From positions 1 through 8,707 of the forward strand of contig JANYKY010000232.1 in NCBI GenBank assembly GCA_025357975.1: 8,707 nucleotides of DNA, in the 5' to 3' direction. A program made the translations under genes and the position numbers. Position 1 is the first letter of the stretch; each line of letters opens with the position of its first letter. Shown one piece after another: positions 7,064-8,707 of this stretch. The DNA comes from Gemmatimonadaceae bacterium (GTDB lineage Bacteria > Gemmatimonadota > Gemmatimonadetes > Gemmatimonadales > Gemmatimonadaceae). The notes under the pieces were generated by a model that searched no databases, was not told the origin of the DNA, and saw only the letters and a program-made list of their open reading frames with translations.

Positions 7064-7071
7064 TCGGAAGC

Positions 7072-8067
7072 TTACCGCCGGCGGAGTGCTCGGGCAAGCG
7101 CAAATACCATGGAGCCTCCGATCAACACAGTCAGGGCGACCATGAATCGTGGATCGATGTCCGTCTGCTTGGCTGGCGTGGGCAGGTCGATCTTCACGAC
7201 TGAATTAATCGGCACATCAGGACCCATGAACCTTCGAAAATTCCTCTTCTCGAGCACCACTGGCGCGACTTCCTTGATTTTCGGTGCAGTCACTGTCCCC
7301 TTCTCGTCCTCGATGAGCACCTCGAATATCTGAGTCTCTTTCGCCACCGGAATACTCAGCGGGAAACTCGAGGCCGGCACAGTGTAGGTGATTGCGATTT
7401 GTTTGAGACCCGGGGCGATTGGAGCAAAAACATTTGCACGTCCTTGTTCGAACTTGATCGCCGCCGCTGGCACGTCACCTTGCGTCACCTCGAAAGACGA
7501 TGCACCAGGCGGAAGAAGCGCGGACCACACTGGCTCGTGAGTAGTCGCCGATGGTACTTGTGTGACGGAGCTGTCGTTTGCCAACTCGAAAACTTCGGCG
7601 ATCGATCGCCTTCCGTTCACATCGACAGCAGAGACTACGACATGGTGCCCGCGAATATCCATCCTGACGGGCGCGGAAGTCGTATCGAAGACAGCGATCT
7701 CAGCGTCTTCACCTTGCACCACCGATCGATTCAGGGGCGGCGTGAAATACGCGATCCCTCCATACGAGGCGGACACGAAGTAGATCGCGCCGGGCTCCCC
7801 GGTTCGCCGGAAGTCGAAAGCGTAATGACCGGTCGCATCCGCGTGACTGGAATCAAGAGGCGCTGCGTGATCCGTCCCAACCCGATGGAGAGTCACCATT
7901 ACATTCGGCACCGGCACCATTTTGTTTCTTCCCGGACGCACGACCTGACCCGCAACGTGCTGGGGGCCCTGGGGAATCTGTGTTGTGTCCGTTTGATCCT
8001 GATCCTGCGCAGCAGCGCTGCCAGCGAGGAAGAGAAGCAGCAGCGCTCTAAATATTGAACTTCCCAA
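7072..8067 (-). CDS. Exported, C-terminally anchored protein with a carboxypeptidase-regulatory-like domain
   Basis: I do not recognise a specific function. The 331-residue product has a signal peptide (FRALLLLFLAGSAAAQ, cleavage after about residue 20) and a polar, Gln/Asp/Thr-rich linker. A carboxypeptidase-regulatory-like beta-sandwich covers about 37-110, shown by HVAGQVVRPGRN, VPNVMVTLHRV and DATGHYAFDF. A second beta-rich region spans about 120-250, and a transmembrane helix near 306-326 is followed by a basic tail (RALRRR). The predicted topology is periplasmic bulk with a cytoplasmic C-terminus. The start is a TTG with GGAAG close upstream (8075-8071). It overlaps the end of the nuclease-family gene by 20 nt, so the two are probably co-translated. 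The stop lies 18 nt before the riboswitch P1 stem. Such domains often mediate surface or periplasmic binding, but nothing here shows catalysis. Confidence 0.8.
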   Translation of the reverse strand: MGSSIFRALLLLFLAGSAAAQDQDQTDTTQIPQGPQHVAGQVVRPGRNKMVPVPNVMVTLHRVGTDHAAPLDSSHADATGHYAFDFRRTGEPGAIYFVSASYGGIAYFTPPLNRSVVQGEDAEIAVFDTTSAPVRMDIRGHHVVVSAVDVNGRRSIAEVFELANDSSVTQVPSATTHEPVWSALLPPGASSFEVTQGDVPAAAIKFEQGRANVFAPIAPGLKQIAITYTVPASSFPLSIPVAKETQIFEVLIEDEKGTVTAPKIKEVAPVVLEKRNFRRFMGPDVPINSVVKIDLPTPAKQTDIDPRFMVALTVLIGGSMVFALARALRRR

Positions 8068-8605
8068 AATCTTCCGGGCGCAGGTTCTCCAGATATTGTT
8101 TGAGCTGCTCAGGACTCATTTCATCGGATGCCGCAACTGTCGGCCGTTCTGGCGACGAGGCCCACGGCTCAGCTTCGGCCTCGGCCGATTCTTCGCCAGA
8201 CGAATCCTCAAACTGCATGACGGTCAGAAGCGAATCCTGTGCATACATGGGGGCTGAACATCGAAGAGCAATGGCAATGCTATCAGAAGGACGCGCGTCC
8301 ACGTTGATGATCTGATCGTCGCGATGGATCTGCATCTCGGCGTAGTAGGTGCGATTCTCGACCTTCGTAATGTGAATCCGGCGAAGGCTTCCACCGAGGC
8401 CCGTTATGAGCGCCTTGCATAGGTCATGCGTAAGCGGCCTCTCGCGTCGCAACTTGCTCATCTCGATGACGATCGATTCCGCCTCCGGCTGCCCAATCCA
8501 TATGGGAAGCAGCCGCTCTCCGCCCTTTTCCCGCAGGATGACGACGTACGAGTTGTTTGATCGGTCGAGGCCCAGGCGCAGTACTTCGACTTCGGTCAGC
8601 TGCAT
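8048..8605 (-). CDS. Bifunctional nuclease (BFN, DUF151) family protein
   Basis: The BFN/DUF151 domain occupies about residues 1-135 of 185. Its hallmarks are visible: RLLPIWIGQPEAESIVIEM (31-49), RPLTHDL (56-62) and NVDARPSDSIAIALR (101-115). Characterised plant relatives were reported to have RNase and DNase activity, but for bacterial members the role is largely undefined, so the nuclease name is a family label. An acidic Glu/Ala/Ser linker (about 133-160) leads to a short C-terminal helix, SPEQLKQYLENLRPEDFGKF (164-183), of the type seen at the end of other DUF151 proteins. The protein is soluble, with no signal peptide. The ATG is preceded by a weak site (GAG at 8610-8608). It is the first gene of the visible transcription unit and overlaps the next one by 20 nt. 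Confidence 0.9.
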   Translation of the reverse strand: MQLTEVEVLRLGLDRSNNSYVVILREKGGERLLPIWIGQPEAESIVIEMSKLRRERPLTHDLCKALITGLGGSLRRIHITKVENRTYYAEMQIHRDDQIINVDARPSDSIAIALRCSAPMYAQDSLLTVMQFEDSSGEESAEAEAEPWASSPERPTVAASDEMSPEQLKQYLENLRPEDFGKFNI

Positions 8606-8654
8606 TTCTCAATCTAACTCGGGGTCCGATTCGCATGAAGAGAGTAGTCGCCGC

Positions 8655-8696
8655 ATCGCTGGAACTACATAGCTGCAACTACAAAACTGTAACTAC
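8655..8696 (-). repeat. Three tandem 14-bp direct repeats upstream of the nuclease-family gene
   Basis: On the minus strand three contiguous units follow each other with an exact 14-base period: GTAGTTACAGTTTT (8696-8683), GTAGTTGCAGCTAT (8682-8669) and GTAGTTCCAGCGAT (8668-8655). GTAGTT-CAG is invariant (nine of ten positions) and the unit tails vary. The array ends 49 bp before the ATG at 8605 and does not extend left of 8655. The block also contains TTACAG (8692-8687) and TATGTA (8671-8666) at a 15-bp spacing, a poor but possible promoter. All three minus-strand frames contain stops across the array, so it is not coding on that strand as an extended product. Regulator-binding sites are the simplest reading. 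Confidence 0.65.
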
Positions 8697-8707
8697 CTTT
8701 GAATACA

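Noticed and set aside
7399..8058. 219-codon open frame on the plus strand
   Set aside because: It is antisense to the exported protein gene, which has a signal peptide, domain and membrane anchor. The plus-strand translation has no coherent features.
8683..8691. BlaI/MecI-type operator in the repeat block
   Set aside because: The TACA/TGTA half-sites are separated by four bases rather than the two of the known dyad, and no blaI-like gene is in view; kept only as a loose resemblance.
8655..8696. Repeat block read as a CRISPR fragment
   Set aside because: The units are 14 bp, contiguous and without spacers, and no cas gene is present.

Overview
The window reads as a compact, single-strand (all minus) stretch of a moderately GC-rich Gram-negative chromosome. 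The TonB-dependent receptor implies an outer membrane. The combination of a DUF151 bifunctional nuclease, a carboxypeptidase-regulatory-like membrane protein, a lipoprotein-type BtuF, selB and frequent TTG/GTG starts suggests Gemmatimonadota or a relative. That placement is an inference from gene style, not a marker-gene result.

Reading in the direction of transcription, from the right end to the left: (1) 8606-8707 is a short upstream region with three 14-bp direct repeats. (2) 8605-7072 holds two overlapping genes, a bifunctional-nuclease (BFN/DUF151) protein and an unrecognised exported, C-terminally anchored protein with a carboxypeptidase-regulatory-like beta domain. (3) 7071-6807 is a 265-bp leader carrying a clear cobalamin (B12) riboswitch and, downstream of it, a strong hairpin plus U8 tract that looks like an intrinsic terminator. 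(4) 6806-2142 is a complete B12 uptake set in the order btuF (binding lipoprotein), btuC (permease), btuD (ATPase), btuB (outer-membrane receptor). (5) 2132-1 holds recO (recombinational repair) and selB (selenocysteine-specific elongation factor), with selB running off the left edge after 458 codons.

The uptake genes form one physical and functional pathway. BtuB brings corrinoid across the outer membrane with TonB energy, BtuF captures it in the periplasm, and BtuCD pumps it inward. Junctions are 4-nt stop/start overlaps (btuF/btuC, btuC/btuD) or short gaps (32 nt before btuB, 9 nt before recO, then a 4-nt recO/selB overlap). No terminator is visible between btuF and the left edge, so the B12-controlled transcript may continue into recO and selB.

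The most interesting detail is the riboswitch output. The 3' arm of the terminator hairpin contains the likely btuF Shine-Dalgarno sequence, and the btuF TTG start codon lies at the end of the terminator U-tract, so one hairpin could control both transcription and translation. The same T8 tract separates btuF from two out-of-frame ATGs, which raises a slippage or sequence-error question about the true start. I see no tRNA, rRNA, CRISPR or mobile element, and no wholly novel system.
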